From positions 1 to 22,038 of IMG/VR virus record IMGVR_UViG_3300044970_001589: a stretch of 22,038 bases of DNA; one strand, written 5' to 3'. Below are positions 1-6,740 of the stretch, one piece after another. How positions within the stretch are numbered: position 1 is the first letter of the stretch; each line of letters begins with the position of its first letter. The notes under the pieces are model-generated. The model was not told the DNA's origin. It did no database searches and saw only the letters and a program-made list of their open reading frames with translations. Source of the stretch: a virus. Both the position numbers and the translations under genes were made by a program.

Positions 1-38
1 CTCGGGCGCTGGGGATATGTGCATTTGACACTGTTTCA

Positions 39-46
39 TATAAATA
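39..46 (+). promoter_or_regulatory. TATAAATA box (possible late promoter)
   Basis: An exact TATAAATA lies 33 bases before the ATG at 79. It matches the T4-type late -10 box, and the phage encodes a sigma factor at 9053. In DNA this AT-rich the match could be chance: the same octamer also occurs inside the gene at 8621. Confidence 0.3.
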
Positions 47-78
47 TTATATTAATATATAAAAAAAAGAATAAAAAA

Positions 79-1485
79 ATGTGTAATGGTATATCAGTGA
101 TCCGAACAATACATAAAGCCGAACAAGAAGGTCAAAATACACCTGTGCAAGTTTCGGTTGTTGATGGAGTTTTAGTAAACAATTTCCCAGCAGTTCAAAA
201 CGTAACTGGTAACGTATCTGTAATCAATCCAGTTGATGTTAATGTAACTAATTTTTCAAGTCAATCAGCGCAAATAGATGCATTTGGTCGCCAAAGAATA
301 TCTAACCCATTTACCCTCGCTGACTATTCCCATGTTTATGGAGAAGAAACAGAACTATTAACTAAAACTAGTGGGGCGAATGCTTCTGTATCATTCAATA
401 TTAATCAAGCGAAAGCAATATTGCAAGTTGGGACTGGCGCAAATGATTTTACCATCCACCAAAGCCGCATGTATCATCACTACATGCCAGGTAAAAGTGA
501 ATTAACTTTCCAAAGTTTTAATTTTACAGGATATCGTAATGGCACAAATAAAAGAATTGGTCTTTTTGATGACCGTAATGGAATCTTTTTTGAACAAAGC
601 GGCGATGGGACTTTATCACTTGTTTTAAGAGGTGATGTTTCTGGATTTGTATCGGAAGAAAGAATCGCCCAAAACAATTGGAACGTTGATAAATGCAATG
701 GAAGTGGACCATCCCTTTTTAATTTAGACCGTACTAAAACTCAATTATTTACAGCAGATTTTCAATGGCTTGGGGTTGGAAGAGTACGCGCTGGGTTTGT
801 TCATAATGGCGAAAGCGTGATTGCTCACGAATTCTATAATAGTAATAATAAACCCGCCGTTTATTGGAGTAATCCAAATCTTCCAGTCAGATGTGAAATT
901 AGAAATTATAGCAGCGCAGTTGGTACAGATACGATGGATCAAATTTGTGCAACGGTTATTAGTGAGGGTGGCTACAATGAAGCAGGTGTAGATTTTTCAG
1001 CAAGAAATACAGTGGCAAGATCTGTAACTACAACCAGTCAACTTCCTTTAGTTGCGATAGCATTAAAAACTGGATATTACGGAAAACCAAACCGTAGTGT
1101 TGTCAGAGCAAACATGGCCAATATTTTTACGGTAACAGATGCAATTACTTATGAGCTTTGGAGAATTCCAAGCACGGGGCAAATAGTTGGTGGTTCTTGG
1201 GTAAGCGCAAATGATGATAGCGTTGTTCAATATAATATTAGTGCAACAAGCGTTAATTTTACAAGTGGAATGCTAGTAGACGCAGGATATTGCATTGCTG
1301 GCGGTCAGGGTGCTGGAAAATTTAGCGCACAATCTCAAATAGCAAATTTATCAAGCGCAAAAAGAGGATATATTAGTCAAAATATCGATAGCACGGATAG
1401 TAATGTTTTTGTTATAATTGGATCTGGAATTGGCACTAATGCAAGTAATACTTTTGCTAGTTTACAATGGCGCGAAACTAGGTAA
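79..1485 (+). CDS. Phage structural protein with FGRxRxSxP motif (putative adsorption/tail-associated)
   Basis: This encodes 468 residues. Residues 20-65 are Val/Asn-rich. The motif AFGRQRISNPFTL follows at 68-80. A motif of this shape (AFGRLRVSxPxTL) recurs in virion proteins of many large phages and marks the entry into a compact beta-rich domain. The rest (about 90-468) is rich in Gly, Asn, Ser and aromatic residues and has no signal peptide or membrane segment, as expected of a beta-sandwich virion protein. The ATG at 79 is preferred over an in-frame ATG at 19, because the intervening codons are poly-Lys/Ile translation of the AT-rich leader. That leader holds a TATAAATA box at 39-46. A structural role is inferred from the motif and from the neighbouring virion genes. 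No enzymatic motif was seen. Confidence 0.7.
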   Translation: MCNGISVIRTIHKAEQEGQNTPVQVSVVDGVLVNNFPAVQNVTGNVSVINPVDVNVTNFSSQSAQIDAFGRQRISNPFTLADYSHVYGEETELLTKTSGANASVSFNINQAKAILQVGTGANDFTIHQSRMYHHYMPGKSELTFQSFNFTGYRNGTNKRIGLFDDRNGIFFEQSGDGTLSLVLRGDVSGFVSEERIAQNNWNVDKCNGSGPSLFNLDRTKTQLFTADFQWLGVGRVRAGFVHNGESVIAHEFYNSNNKPAVYWSNPNLPVRCEIRNYSSAVGTDTMDQICATVISEGGYNEAGVDFSARNTVARSVTTTSQLPLVAIALKTGYYGKPNRSVVRANMANIFTVTDAITYELWRIPSTGQIVGGSWVSANDDSVVQYNISATSVNFTSGMLVDAGYCIAGGQGAGKFSAQSQIANLSSAKRGYISQNIDSTDSNVFVIIGSGIGTNASNTFASLQWRETR

Positions 1486-1562
1486 CAATATTGTAACTTT
1501 TTTGACACCTTTTTTTCTATAATTTTAATTTTAAAAATTTTTTTTATTTCATATAATTAAAT
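1486..1562. other. AT-rich intergenic spacer
   Basis: This 77-base gap contains long T and A runs and a near-palindrome around CAATATTG just after the stop at 1485, but no convincing hairpin terminator. It ends in ATATAATTA 12 bases before the next ATG, which could be a -10 element of the same class as the GTGTAATTA boxes elsewhere in the window. Confidence 0.4.
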
Positions 1563-2213
1563 ATGAATACATGGAGTAAAGACACTGATTTTATAATTGT
1601 CTCACAATTATTTGAAGAAGATTTATTAAGTCGAGATTGGTTATATAAGAATTTTTTTAATGTTCCAATTATATTATATAGAAAAGGTACCGATGTCCCA
1701 TTTCACGGATTAGAAGCATCTACTTACTTAAAATTTATTTGTAATAATTATAATAATTTGCCAAAAAGTATAATGTTTTTATATGGCGACGAAGCCGCGT
1801 GGCATCAAAATAATCGTAATATTATCAGATGGCAACAAAAATTAAATGAGTCGCCAAATTTTATAAAAAAGAATCCATATGTGAATTTAAATACAACCGA
1901 TTATGATGATAGAATTTTGGGGCATAATCCCGCTATGGATTTACTATGCGAACTTTGGGACGAATATTTTAAACCACATTTTCAAAGAGATTGTCCGAAT
2001 TATGTAAGACATTTATGTTGCGCGCAATTTGTAGTTCAAAGTTATCTTATAGAAAAAATTCCATTAGAAACTTTTCAAAAATGGTATGAATTATCTATAA
2101 ATGAAAATTATGATAATTTTTTAATTGCCAGGGTTTTTGAATATATTTGGCATATGATTTTTGGATTACCAGATGTGGTTAAACCCTCGGAACGCGAAAC
2201 TATATTTGTTTAG
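1563..2213 (+). CDS. DUF3431-like (glycosyltransferase-type) protein
   Basis: This 216-residue protein has the landmarks of the DUF3431 family. An N-terminal beta segment IIVSQLFEEDL (11-21) is followed by VPIILYRKG (34-42), then by GLEASTYLKFICNNYNNLP (49-67) and FLYG (72-75). The C-terminal marks are CAQFVVQSYLI (153-163) and EYIWHMIFG (193-201). DUF3431 proteins are thought to be glycosyltransferase-like, but no reaction can be assigned from sequence alone. Such a protein in a phage could modify virion proteins, DNA or host surface glycans; that is inference. There is no signal peptide, so it should act in the cytoplasm. No Shine-Dalgarno sequence precedes the ATG. Confidence 0.65.
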   Translation: MNTWSKDTDFIIVSQLFEEDLLSRDWLYKNFFNVPIILYRKGTDVPFHGLEASTYLKFICNNYNNLPKSIMFLYGDEAAWHQNNRNIIRWQQKLNESPNFIKKNPYVNLNTTDYDDRILGHNPAMDLLCELWDEYFKPHFQRDCPNYVRHLCCAQFVVQSYLIEKIPLETFQKWYELSINENYDNFLIARVFEYIWHMIFGLPDVVKPSERETIFV

Positions 2214-2228
2214 TTTTTTTAAAAAATA

Positions 2229-2237
2229 GTGTAATTA
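2229..2237 (+). promoter_or_regulatory. GTGTAATTA element before the beta-propeller gene
   Basis: GTGTAATTA begins 16 bases before the ATG at 2245, in the 31-base gap after the DUF3431-like gene. It is one of seven close copies of a GTGTAANTA element placed just before unit heads. I infer a phage late promoter; the function is untested. Confidence 0.45.
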
Positions 2238-2244
2238 AGCTGTA

Positions 2245-3903
2245 ATGGACACTATATTTGGAAAGAAATCCCTATACGCCCCCGAATCAGAAATTAAATT
2301 TGCTCAAAAAACACAAAAGTTTATAGAATCTGGCGTAGAAAATTATTTCGTTAAACAAAAGTTGACAGGTGATACTGCTGGTGATCAATTTGGTAAGATA
2401 GTCTCTATGAATTCTTCTGGAACTATTTTATTAATGTCATCAAGATTAGATGATGATGGCGGAACAAATGCTGGTGCGGCACTTATTTATACGGGTAGTG
2501 CAATAAATGGATGGCAATTAAAACAAAAATTGACTGGCGATAGTGCTAATGATCAATTTGGAGTGAGCGCTAAAATGAATAATGATGGGTCTGTTTTAAT
2601 GATAGGTGGTAACACTGATAGTGGTAATGGGGGTGGTGCTGGCGCGGCATTTGTATATACGGGCAATGCTATAAACGGCTGGCAGTTAAAACAAAAATTA
2701 ACAGGATCTGCTGGTGATTCTATGGGGGCAAGTGTTGCAATTAATAATAATGCTAATATTTTAGCAATGTCAGGTCCGAACAATGACGAAGGAGGAATAA
2801 ATGCTGGGGTAGTTGCATTATACACTGGAAATGCTATAAATGGATGGCAATTAAAGCAAAGAATTATTGGTTCGGTAAATAGCGCAGAATTTGGAATAAG
2901 TATGGACATGAATGAAAGTGGTAGTATGTTATTGATAGGAAGGTCAAGATTTTTAGGTGGTGCTTTAATTTACACAGGAGATTTTTCATCTCAATGGGTG
3001 CTTAAACAAACGCTTACTGGTAGTGGTAGTGCTACATCTCGTTATGGCGAAAGTGTTGCAACAGATGCAAATGGATCTATTATAATTATGGGCGGACCTT
3101 TTGATGATTTTAATGTAGATGAGGGGGGCGTATTAATTTATACAGGTAATTTAATCAATGGATGGACATTTAAACAAAAATTAATGGGTGATAGTCCATT
3201 TGATCAACTCGGAACAAGTGTTGATATAAATTCAAATGGAACTACTTTAATAGTAGGTGGAGTAAATGATGCGCCAGCCAGGGGATCAGCATCTATATAC
3301 ACTGGAAATATAAATACTACCTGGCAATTCAAACAAAAACTTACTGGTAACAATGATAGTGCGGATAATTTTGGATCGAGCGTTGCGACCAATGTTGACG
3401 GAACTATTGTAATGGTTGGTGGCATTAAGGATAGCGATGGCGGAACAGACGCTGGCGCAGCCCTGGTTTATACCAATAAAGTTTTATCCCCAGCGCCACA
3501 AATAGAAATTAAATTTTTAAAACCGCAATTAATTCTTGGAATCGGTTATGACGATCCAAATAATGCGCTAGAACCAGATGTTACAGCATGGGTATTAATG
3601 GATGGCCCGCTTTATAATACCGAAAGTGACGAAAATTCTGGTTTTATTGGTGGACAAAGCTGGAGGAAAATGGCTCCGATTGGTTACCTACCATATGGAA
3701 AAGAAACATATAGTTACGGAGATGAGCAAGTAAGGTGGAATGGTGCTTTCTGGGCATATACAAACGATTTAGTTGGAAGAACTTTTGCTATTTCCTATGA
3801 TGATGTTCAATGGCCATGGCTAGCAACATGGACTAATAATTTTGTTGGGGCAAAAATTACATCCACATATGTAAAAACAACTAATTACCCAGCCGTGCCA
3901 TAA
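2245..3903 (+). CDS. FG-GAP-like seven-bladed beta-propeller virion protein
   Basis: This 552-residue protein is built from seven degenerate repeats of about 50 residues between about 36 and 412. Each begins with a (W/F)xxKQKLTG strand, continues with a DxFG turn and an SxxGTxLxxGG strand, and ends in AxxYTGxxxxxW. Good copies start near residues 36, 86 and 136. This is the FG-GAP pattern, and seven units predict a closed beta-propeller. A distinct Trp- and Tyr-rich C-terminal domain (about 415-552) follows. Residues 1-35 may be an attachment segment. There is no signal peptide, so the protein is probably carried on the particle, perhaps as a receptor-binding or decoration protein; that is inference. 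A GTGTAATTA element lies just upstream and there is no Shine-Dalgarno sequence. Confidence 0.75.
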   Translation: MDTIFGKKSLYAPESEIKFAQKTQKFIESGVENYFVKQKLTGDTAGDQFGKIVSMNSSGTILLMSSRLDDDGGTNAGAALIYTGSAINGWQLKQKLTGDSANDQFGVSAKMNNDGSVLMIGGNTDSGNGGGAGAAFVYTGNAINGWQLKQKLTGSAGDSMGASVAINNNANILAMSGPNNDEGGINAGVVALYTGNAINGWQLKQRIIGSVNSAEFGISMDMNESGSMLLIGRSRFLGGALIYTGDFSSQWVLKQTLTGSGSATSRYGESVATDANGSIIIMGGPFDDFNVDEGGVLIYTGNLINGWTFKQKLMGDSPFDQLGTSVDINSNGTTLIVGGVNDAPARGSASIYTGNINTTWQFKQKLTGNNDSADNFGSSVATNVDGTIVMVGGIKDSDGGTDAGAALVYTNKVLSPAPQIEIKFLKPQLILGIGYDDPNNALEPDVTAWVLMDGPLYNTESDENSGFIGGQSWRKMAPIGYLPYGKETYSYGDEQVRWNGAFWAYTNDLVGRTFAISYDDVQWPWLATWTNNFVGAKITSTYVKTTNYPAVP

Positions 3904-3960
3904 TTAATATACTTATTCTAATATCACATCAACTTTTTTAAAATATTACAATATCGTCAC

Positions 3961-3989
3961 TTGAATTGGCCCATCTTTTGCTGTAATAT
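3961..3989 (+). promoter_or_regulatory. Sigma70-like promoter for the small gene at 4011
   Basis: TTGAAT at 3961-3966 and TAATAT at 3984-3989 are separated by 17 bases, with TG directly before the -10 box. Transcription would start near 3996, just ahead of a strong ribosome binding site (AAAGGAGGT, 3998-4006). This housekeeping-type arrangement differs from the GTGTAANTA elements and suggests expression by unmodified host polymerase. Confidence 0.5.
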
Positions 3990-4010
3990 ATAGTATGAAA
4001 GGAGGTGCTT

Positions 4011-4175
4011 ATGAGTTTAAATCATTATCAAACAAATCAATTAGGTATTGTTTTTGGACCTTATGGTTCAATTGGCTATGCTGGAACGATACAGCGGAAA
4101 GATTTGAAAAAAGTCGCTCAGACTTTTTCCAAATTATTTCGTTGGGCTAAAAATGTTTTAGCTTCGTTTCTGTAA
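4011..4175 (+). CDS. Small basic protein of unknown function (54 residues)
   Basis: This short open frame has unusually good expression signals: AAAGGAGGT (3998-4006) ends four bases before the ATG, a sigma70-like promoter lies directly upstream, and a strong terminator lies directly downstream. The protein starts MSLNHYQTNQLGIVFGPYGS. It has a Gly-rich N-terminal half and an amphipathic, Lys/Arg/Phe-rich C-terminal helix (about 30-54). The C-terminal half could bind a membrane or nucleic acid. I do not recognise a family. It forms a one-gene unit convergent with Hsp20. A small host-takeover protein is possible. A structured RNA acting through its three 3' hairpins is the alternative. Confidence 0.6.
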   Translation: MSLNHYQTNQLGIVFGPYGSIGYAGTIQRKDLKKVAQTFSKLFRWAKNVLASFL

Positions 4176-4183
4176 AACAGAAA
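4146..4183 (+). other. Two consecutive RNA hairpins over the end of the small gene
   Basis: GCTAAAA (4146-4152) pairs perfectly with TTTTAGC (4156-4162) over a 3-base loop. TTTCTG (4167-4172) pairs perfectly with CAGAAA (4178-4183) over a 5-base loop that contains the stop codon. The second hairpin shares 4181-4183 with the terminator stem, so the two are partly exclusive. Confidence 0.45.
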
Positions 4184-4209
4184 AGCCCCTTGAAAGAGGG
4201 GCTTTTTAT
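4181..4209 (+). terminator. Rho-independent terminator, probably bidirectional
   Basis: A perfect 10-bp stem (AAAAGCCCCT, 4181-4190, with AGGGGCTTTT, 4197-4206) encloses a 6-base loop and leads into TTTTTATT. It ends the transcript of the 54-residue gene. Read from the other strand the stem is followed by a T-rich tract, so it can also stop the convergent Hsp20 transcript, whose stop codon is at 4216. Confidence 0.9.
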
Positions 4210-4215
4210 TATACA

Positions 4216-4617
4216 TTATTTAATTTCAATTGTTTTATGTTTTGCTTGTTCGGCTTTTTGAGCGGAGATCGTGAGCACACCATGTTCAAGTTTAGCGTCA
4301 ATTCTATTTGTGTCTAAGGTTGGTGGAATACTTACTGAATGATAAAATTTCAGATTATCTTGTTCTGCACTAATATGTAACATATTATTTTCAGAACTAA
4401 TTTTAATATTTTCTTTTCGAAAACGCGGAAGTTCAATTTCCAAACTATAAGAATCTTTGTTATCTTTAAATCCGAAAGTTTGGGTAAAACTATATTTAGG
4501 ACTTGTTACAATATTGAAACTATTGGAAAGTGTGGGCCAAAGATGTTCAATGTCATCAATAAAGTCCCAACTTTCAAAAGTATTATTTAAGGGTATAAGT
4601 GAATAATTTAAGTTCAT
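4216..4617 (-). CDS. hsp20: Hsp20/alpha-crystallin small heat-shock protein
   Basis: This 133-residue protein has an alpha-crystallin domain from about 48 to 121: a Phe/Asp-rich first strand, SYSLEIELPRFRKENIKI (56-73), and the conserved LEHGVLTISAQK (110-121). A C-terminal IxI motif, IEI (130-132), mediates oligomer contacts in this family. The size is normal. Small heat-shock proteins hold unfolded proteins in a refoldable state without ATP, and phage copies probably help virion protein folding under stress. The gene runs against its neighbours, with a convergent terminator downstream. It starts in a divergent spacer shared with phoH. TTGAAC at 4650-4655 on the minus strand, followed by TCTAAT, may be its promoter. 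Confidence 0.92.
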   Translation of the reverse strand: MNLNYSLIPLNNTFESWDFIDDIEHLWPTLSNSFNIVTSPKYSFTQTFGFKDNKDSYSLEIELPRFRKENIKISSENNMLHISAEQDNLKFYHSVSIPPTLDTNRIDAKLEHGVLTISAQKAEQAKHKTIEIK

Positions 4618-4699
4618 AGTATTAGATTAGACTCACAATTATGAAGAACGTTCAAAAAAATTTTTATAGATTAAATAAAAAGTGTCTATATTATATATA

Positions 4700-4708
4700 G
4701 TGTAAATA
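4700..4708 (+). promoter_or_regulatory. GTGTAAATA element before phoH
   Basis: GTGTAAATA begins 23 bases before the phoH ATG at 4723, within the divergent Hsp20-phoH spacer (4618-4722). It belongs to the longer-spacing class of this element, with 8597 and 13729. No Shine-Dalgarno sequence lies between it and the start. Confidence 0.45.
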
Positions 4709-4722
4709 TATATGTTCTTTGC

Positions 4723-5448
4723 ATGAAGTCTAAAAAAGAAAAACCTCGTGACGTTTCTCCATATACGGAGAAGAAAAAAACAAAATCAAACATTGAACTC
4801 AATATAAGAGAATTACCATGGACAGATAAACAAAAAGAGTTTATTAAGTTAGCAAGTGATAAACATACTAAAGTAATTATCACTAAAGGTGTCGCTGGTA
4901 CTAGTAAAACACTGCTTGCTGTATATTGCTCTCTGCAAAAAATTAAAGATAAAAAAATTAGTGAAATATATTATAGCCGCGTTCCAGTAGAAGCTTCTGT
5001 TCACGGAATTGGATATATAAAAGGTACATCTGAAGAAAAAATGTCTCCATATACACATCCAATGGTTGATAAATTAAATGAATTATTAACCGAACCGCAT
5101 GTTAAAGCGCTAATGGCTGATGAAAGAATTGTGGGAATTCCATTGGGGTTTTTGCGAGGATTGAATATTTCTAATGCAAGTTTTATAATGGATGAAGCTC
5201 AAAATTGTCGTATAGAAGATTTTCTTCTTGTAATGACTCGTATGGCAAAATTTTCTACACTGTTTATTTGTGGTGATGCTCAACAGTCGGATATTAAACA
5301 GAGTGGATTTTGTAAAGTATTTGAGATGTTTGATAACGAAGACGCTAAAAAACGAGGTATTTATACTTTTGAATTTGGAAAAGAAGATATTGTTAGATCA
5401 GAGATTCTTGCTTATATTATAGAACAATTTGAAAATAATAGAAAATAA
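4723..5448 (+). CDS. phoH: PhoH-like P-loop ATPase
   Basis: This 241-residue protein carries the PhoH domain. A Q-motif-like PWTDKQKEFI (32-41) precedes Walker A GVAGTSKT (56-63), Walker B FIMDEAQN (154-161) and the conserved GDAQQSD (184-190). Serine replaces the usual second-to-last glycine of GxxGTGKT. PhoH is a cytoplasmic ATPase related to helicase cores and is very common in phages of aquatic bacteria. Its role in infection is unsettled; phosphate stress response and RNA metabolism have both been proposed. The length suits phage PhoH, which lacks the extra domains of some bacterial homologues. It probably forms its own unit, headed by the GTGTAAATA element. The next gene follows after 16 bases with its own element. 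Confidence 0.95.
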   Translation: MKSKKEKPRDVSPYTEKKKTKSNIELNIRELPWTDKQKEFIKLASDKHTKVIITKGVAGTSKTLLAVYCSLQKIKDKKISEIYYSRVPVEASVHGIGYIKGTSEEKMSPYTHPMVDKLNELLTEPHVKALMADERIVGIPLGFLRGLNISNASFIMDEAQNCRIEDFLLVMTRMAKFSTLFICGDAQQSDIKQSGFCKVFEMFDNEDAKKRGIYTFEFGKEDIVRSEILAYIIEQFENNRK

Positions 5449-5449
5449 A

Positions 5450-5458
5450 GTGTAATTA
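5450..5458 (+). promoter_or_regulatory. GTGTAATTA element before the short fibre gene
   Basis: GTGTAATTA begins 15 bases before the GTG start at 5465 and only two bases after the phoH stop. It is identical to the element at 2229 and has nearly the same spacing. Confidence 0.45.
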
Positions 5459-5464
5459 GAGACA

Positions 5465-6172
5465 GTGCCAATTAAAAACATTATAGAAAAAGCGGAAAAA
5501 CAGTTTCCAGTTGATCAGAATATTACAGATGCAATTAAACAAGCAGTCAGTAATATATCTGGTGGCGCAACTTTTAATACGCGTCCAACAGTTAATGGTA
5601 CTGGGGTTCTTTTAAGCGGTGAAGCCGCAAAATTGCCAGATACTCTTGTTTATACCACTGGAGGTCAAACGATAAGCGGAAGTTTATCTTTTGAATCAGA
5701 CAATTATTTTTTTGATGGTGCAAACGTTTATTTCGTAAATAATACGGGTATCGTTAGTGGAGAATGGAGATTTACAAATCGTCCTACGGTTAATGGGACT
5801 GGGATTATATTAAGCGGAGAAGGAATTGTCGCAAATCAAATCTCTGATAGCACAGCGGCGGGTAGAACTTTATTAACTAGTAATTTAGCTAATCAAAGAA
5901 CTCATCTTGCATTTTTTCCAAGTTTTTCGGGTAGGTCTTCTTTTCCAGTTAATGGAGACGTTAATCGTGTTTATACGGCACTGGATACCTCAAAAATTTA
6001 TGCCTGGATATCTTTGTTAAATGATTATGTAGAAATTTCTCCAACGCCAACTGGAGAATTGGATAATCGTTATACTCAAAACTTAGGAAATGTAAGTGGA
6101 ATTCGCGCAATGACTACTGGAGAATATAATTCTCTTACTCCTATTAGTGGAGTGCTATATATTTTAATATAA
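5465..6172 (+). CDS. Short tail-fibre protein with NGTG-LLSGE modules
   Basis: The protein has 235 residues and starts with GTG; no other good start lies nearby, and the GTGTAATTA element supports this choice. A helical N-terminus (1-30) is followed by two copies of the fibre module (R)PTVNGTGxxLSGE at 41-53 and 107-119. Each copy goes with a strand of the QTISGxxxF type. This module recurs in tail fibres of many phages and twice more in this window (16046 and 19287). The C-terminus has the fibre ending YNSLTPISGVLYIL. It is probably a trimeric fibre or adaptor. Its stop overlaps the next start by one base (TAATG), so the cassette is translationally coupled. Confidence 0.75.
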   Translation: MPIKNIIEKAEKQFPVDQNITDAIKQAVSNISGGATFNTRPTVNGTGVLLSGEAAKLPDTLVYTTGGQTISGSLSFESDNYFFDGANVYFVNNTGIVSGEWRFTNRPTVNGTGIILSGEGIVANQISDSTAAGRTLLTSNLANQRTHLAFFPSFSGRSSFPVNGDVNRVYTALDTSKIYAWISLLNDYVEISPTPTGELDNRYTQNLGNVSGIRAMTTGEYNSLTPISGVLYILI

Positions 6173-6735
6173 TGACTTTAAACCAATCAAAAGTAATTCA
6201 ATACGGCCCGAAATCTGCTAAACAAATTTATTATAATAATAATTTAATTTGGACTAATCTAGTTGTCAATGGAGATTTTTCTAATGTCTCTGGAATGACT
6301 ACTAACTCTGCAAATTGGTGGGGAAGAGCAGTTCCTTTTGGATGGAATACTTTCGTAAATATTTCTACAAATGATTTTGTAGTAAGATTGCTCAATGGCG
6401 TTTATTATGCAAATATTAATGTTCTATCAAGATCTTCAGCGGAAGCAGGAGGACTGTTACCTTTTTATCAAGATATAGTAATGCCAGCAACTTCTAATGT
6501 TACTTTAACATTTTTTGGGTCTAATCCTTTTAATGCTAATGCTTGGGCTCTTGGATGTAACATAATAAACCAAACTACCTCAACTACTCTAGCAAATACA
6601 AGTATAACTACTCCTCAAACAGTTACTCTATCAGCTTCAAATGTTCCTGCTGGAAACACTATACGCATTAATTTTTGGAAAGGGGCGGCTGGTCATTCCC
6701 CAGGAATTACCAATGTTTTTGTAACATTGAATTAA
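6172..6735 (+). CDS. Fibre handle protein with carbohydrate-binding-like domain
   Basis: This 187-residue protein opens with the handle KQIYYNNNLIW (17-27), equivalent to the IYxGxxLVW segment at the start of many phage receptor-binding proteins and seen again at 19747. A jelly-roll-like domain follows: NLVVNGDFSN (29-38), WWGRAVPFGWN, then alternating beta strands to the end. The NGDFS...GW pattern is typical of galactose-binding or CBM-like folds. I infer a virion protein that binds glycans. The assignment to a carbohydrate-binding fold is by pattern only. The start overlaps the preceding stop by one base, and five bases separate its stop from the LRR gene. Confidence 0.6.
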   Translation: MTLNQSKVIQYGPKSAKQIYYNNNLIWTNLVVNGDFSNVSGMTTNSANWWGRAVPFGWNTFVNISTNDFVVRLLNGVYYANINVLSRSSAEAGGLLPFYQDIVMPATSNVTLTFFGSNPFNANAWALGCNIINQTTSTTLANTSITTPQTVTLSASNVPAGNTIRINFWKGAAGHSPGITNVFVTLN

Positions 6736-6740
6736 ATAAT

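Noticed and set aside
19-78. Upstream in-frame ATG at 19 for the first gene.
   Set aside because: It would translate an AT-rich leader into Ile/Lys runs and cover the TATAAATA box; the ATG at 79 starts protein-like sequence.
80-88. GTGTAATGG at the start codon of the first gene, resembling the late element.
   Set aside because: It overlaps the coding start itself, so it is most likely chance and was not counted.
1486-1562. Weak terminator-like sequence (CAATATTG with T-runs).
   Set aside because: The stem has mismatches and is almost all A and T; it cannot be told from background composition.
2553-2909. Minus-strand open frame opposite the beta-propeller repeats.
   Set aside because: Its repeats are the mirror of the propeller units; it is a shadow.
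3490-3903. Possible variable region of a diversity-generating retroelement at the Trp/Tyr-rich C-terminus of the propeller protein, or in the fibre repeats.
   Set aside because: No reverse transcriptase and no template copy differing at adenines was found in the window.
6675-6740. Upstream start for the LRR gene.
   Set aside because: It overlaps the coding end of the 6172 gene by 61 bases; the ATG at 6741 sits five bases after that stop.
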